A stretch of 64,000 bases of DNA. Source: Candidatus Mycalebacterium zealandia. Its GTDB lineage: Bacteria; Desulfobacterota_D; UBA1144; Nemesobacterales; Mycalebacteriaceae. The stretch spans positions 1,080,458 to 1,144,457 of the forward strand of contig CP046180.1 of NCBI GenBank assembly GCA_014075295.1, written 5' to 3'. This document shows positions 62,664-64,000 of the stretch, piece by piece. A program made the position numbers and the translations under genes. Numbering within the stretch: position 1 is the first letter of the stretch; every line of letters begins with the position of its first letter. The notes below the pieces were generated by a model that saw only the letters and a program-made list of their open reading frames with translations, made no database searches and was not told the origin of the DNA.

Positions 62664-63698
62664 ATGATAGTTGTAATGAAGAACTCCGCGACTGCGGAGG
62701 AAACCGCCAAAGTCATATCCGCCATTGAGGATTTGGGCTACAAAGCACAACCCATAGAAGGGGTTCTGCACACGGTCATAGGAGTTGTCGGAGACGACAG
62801 AGACAAAACCGTCCACAGGGAAAACCTTGCTCTGTTTAGCGGGGTGGAGAAGGTTGTGCCGATTCTCCAGCCCTACAAACTCGCGAGCCGCGAAGTAAAG
62901 GATATGACGTCTGAAGTGACGGTTGATAAAACAAAAATCGGCGGCACGGAAATCGGCGTAATCGCGGGTCCGTGCTCGGTTGAGAGCGAGAATCAGATTA
63001 TGGAAATTGCAAAAGCCGTCAAGGCGGCTGGCGCAACAATGCTTCGAGGCGGAGCTTACAAACCGCGCACTTCACCATACTCATTTCAGGGTCTCGGACG
63101 GGAAGGGCTTGATCTTATGCTTCAGGCGAAAAAGGAAACGGGGCTTATGCTTGTTACAGAGATAATGGACGCCAGCGACATTGACGAACTTGAGCAATAC
63201 ACCGATGTGCTTCAGATAGGAGCGAGGAACTCACAAAACTACTCTCTGCTGAAGGTTGTCGGCAAAACCAGAAAGCCGGTTCTGCTCAAAAGAGGGCTTT
63301 CAACCACCATAAACGAGTTTCTGATGTGCGCCGAATACATACTTTCCGAAGGCAACACCAACGTTATGCTGTGCGAGAGGGGAATACGAACTTTTGAGAC
63401 GGCGACAAGGAACACCTTTGACCTGAACGCCATACCGGTTTTGAAGGAAAAAACCCATCTTCCGGTTATTGCCGACCCAAGTCACGGAACCGGATACTGG
63501 AACTATGTTACACCCGTGGCAATGGCGGCGGTTGCCGCAGGAGCGGACGGGCTGATGGTGGAAGTTCACAATGAGCCGGAAAAGGCTTTCAGTGACGGCG
63601 GGCAGTCTTTGAAGCCCGAAAAGTTTGAACAACTGATGAAAAAAACCGCCATGATCGCAAAAGCGGTCGGCAGAACAATGAAATCACCCGCTAACTGA
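62664..63698 (+). CDS. aroF: 3-deoxy-7-phosphoheptulonate synthase (type I beta)
   Basis: First shikimate-pathway step, joining phosphoenolpyruvate and erythrose-4-phosphate. From ATG 62664 the protein has 344 residues. An N-terminal ferredoxin-like regulatory domain (about 1-70) precedes the barrel with AGPCSVES, GGAYKPRTSPYSFQG, KRGLSTT and ADPSHGTG. This is the AroF/KDO8PS-like branch in Thermotoga and Bacillus. The long upstream frame to 62424 is antisense to ecm and not part of the gene. It ends eight bases into purN. Confidence 0.95.
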   Translation: MIVVMKNSATAEETAKVISAIEDLGYKAQPIEGVLHTVIGVVGDDRDKTVHRENLALFSGVEKVVPILQPYKLASREVKDMTSEVTVDKTKIGGTEIGVIAGPCSVESENQIMEIAKAVKAAGATMLRGGAYKPRTSPYSFQGLGREGLDLMLQAKKETGLMLVTEIMDASDIDELEQYTDVLQIGARNSQNYSLLKVVGKTRKPVLLKRGLSTTINEFLMCAEYILSEGNTNVMLCERGIRTFETATRNTFDLNAIPVLKEKTHLPVIADPSHGTGYWNYVTPVAMAAVAAGADGLMVEVHNEPEKAFSDGGQSLKPEKFEQLMKKTAMIAKAVGRTMKSPAN

Positions 63699-64000
63699 AT
63701 ACAACCTTTCCACCATCAAGTTTTATTCGCCCTTCGGCGAAAAGCGTTAACACTTCGGGATAGATACGGTGCTCCTGAATGTGTATTTTCTCAGCGAGCG
63801 TCTGTTCGGTGTCATCGGGCGCGATTGAAACATCCGCCTGTTTTATCACCGGACCCGTATCAACTCCCTCATCAACAAAGTGAACCGTGCACCCAGTCCG
63901 CCGCGCTCCGGAATCAAGAGCACGCTTTACCGCACGCTTTCCCGGAAAATCCGGCAGTAAAGACGGATGTATGTTGATTATTCTTCCCTCAAACTGCTTT
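63691..64000 (-). CDS. purN: Phosphoribosylglycinamide formyltransferase, C-terminal part
   Basis: Purine synthesis enzyme, visible for its last 102 codons and cut by the window edge. The active-site stretch INIHPSLLPDFPG and the loop HFVDEGVDTGPVI, followed by EHRIYPEVL, are unmistakable. The stop overlaps the aroF stop by eight bases (convergent). Confidence 0.95.
   Translation of the reverse strand, partial: KQFEGRIINIHPSLLPDFPGKRAVKRALDSGARRTGCTVHFVDEGVDTGPVIKQADVSIAPDDTEQTLAEKIHIQEHRIYPEVLTLFAEGRIKLDGGKVVFS

Noticed and set aside
1-64000. CRISPR arrays, insertion sequences or prophage genes
   Set aside because: No regularly spaced direct repeats, transposase, integrase or phage structural gene was seen on either strand.

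Overview
The window comes from a Gram-negative (diderm) heterotrophic bacterium. It encodes an Omp85-family outer-membrane assembly protein, a BamD-like lipoprotein, a TolC-family channel and a periplasmic adaptor. Most genes are G/C-rich and tightly packed, with many 4-nt ATGA overlaps. I cannot fix the phylum from sequence alone. The gene set (Ntr-type PTS regulators with HprK and RapZ, plus an ethylmalonyl-CoA pathway) would suit a proteobacterial or uncultured delta-like/Dadabacteria-like lineage, but that is a guess.

Layout. 1-11.3 kb: the 3' end of a 2-oxo acid dehydrogenase E2 gene, then a long leftward run (tolC-family, adaptor, ABC ATPase, DUF1285, ugd, UDP-glucuronate epimerase, topA, recG). 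11.4-20.3 kb: a rightward run of hemW, eno, leuCD, hpf, ptsN, hprK, rapZ, EIIA-Man, a small unknown gene and a NagD-like HAD phosphatase. 20.3-21.4 kb: a small toxin-antitoxin-like island (DUF4160/DUF2442 pair plus a broken hicB). 21.4-26.1 kb: ccr, trpS, cysI, tRNA-Arg and a TenA/HDO-like oxidase. 26.1-30.5 kb: an AT-rich membrane protein and SF1 helicase, a DarG-like macrodomain protein, a permease and tRNA-Ser. 30.5-36.9 kb: an unknown 553-residue protein, plsC, a lipid kinase, then rpsB-tsf-pyrH-frr. 36.9-40.8 kb: a second AT-rich island with two unknown overlapping genes and a DUF2442 gene. 40.8-64 kb: housekeeping genes, including serS, ald, mtnA, agcS, panBCD, an alaC-like aminotransferase, an Omp85 protein, trmB, aroB, apt, ecm, aroF and a partial purN, with a malyl-CoA-lyase-like gene and an acyl-CoA dehydrogenase.

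How genes work together. Crotonyl-CoA carboxylase/reductase, ethylmalonyl-CoA mutase, a CitE/malyl-CoA lyase-like protein and an adjacent acyl-CoA dehydrogenase point to acetyl-CoA assimilation by the ethylmalonyl-CoA pathway. ugd and the epimerase would supply UDP-galacturonate for surface polysaccharide. panB, panC and panD make pantothenate. An agcS symporter and ald, about 2.5 kb apart, fit alanine or glycine uptake and use.

Most interesting signal. Three AT-rich cassettes (DUF4160/DUF2442, the SF1 helicase, and DUF2442) each sit directly downstream of a host gene on the same strand (ccr, the macrodomain gene, serS). Each ends in an imperfect copy of that host gene's 3' end or immediate 3' flank. 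The cassette's last stop codon lies inside or at the edge of the repeat in all three cases. No integrase or transposase is visible. This resembles integration at gene 3' ends and may be how defence or toxin-antitoxin genes enter this genome.
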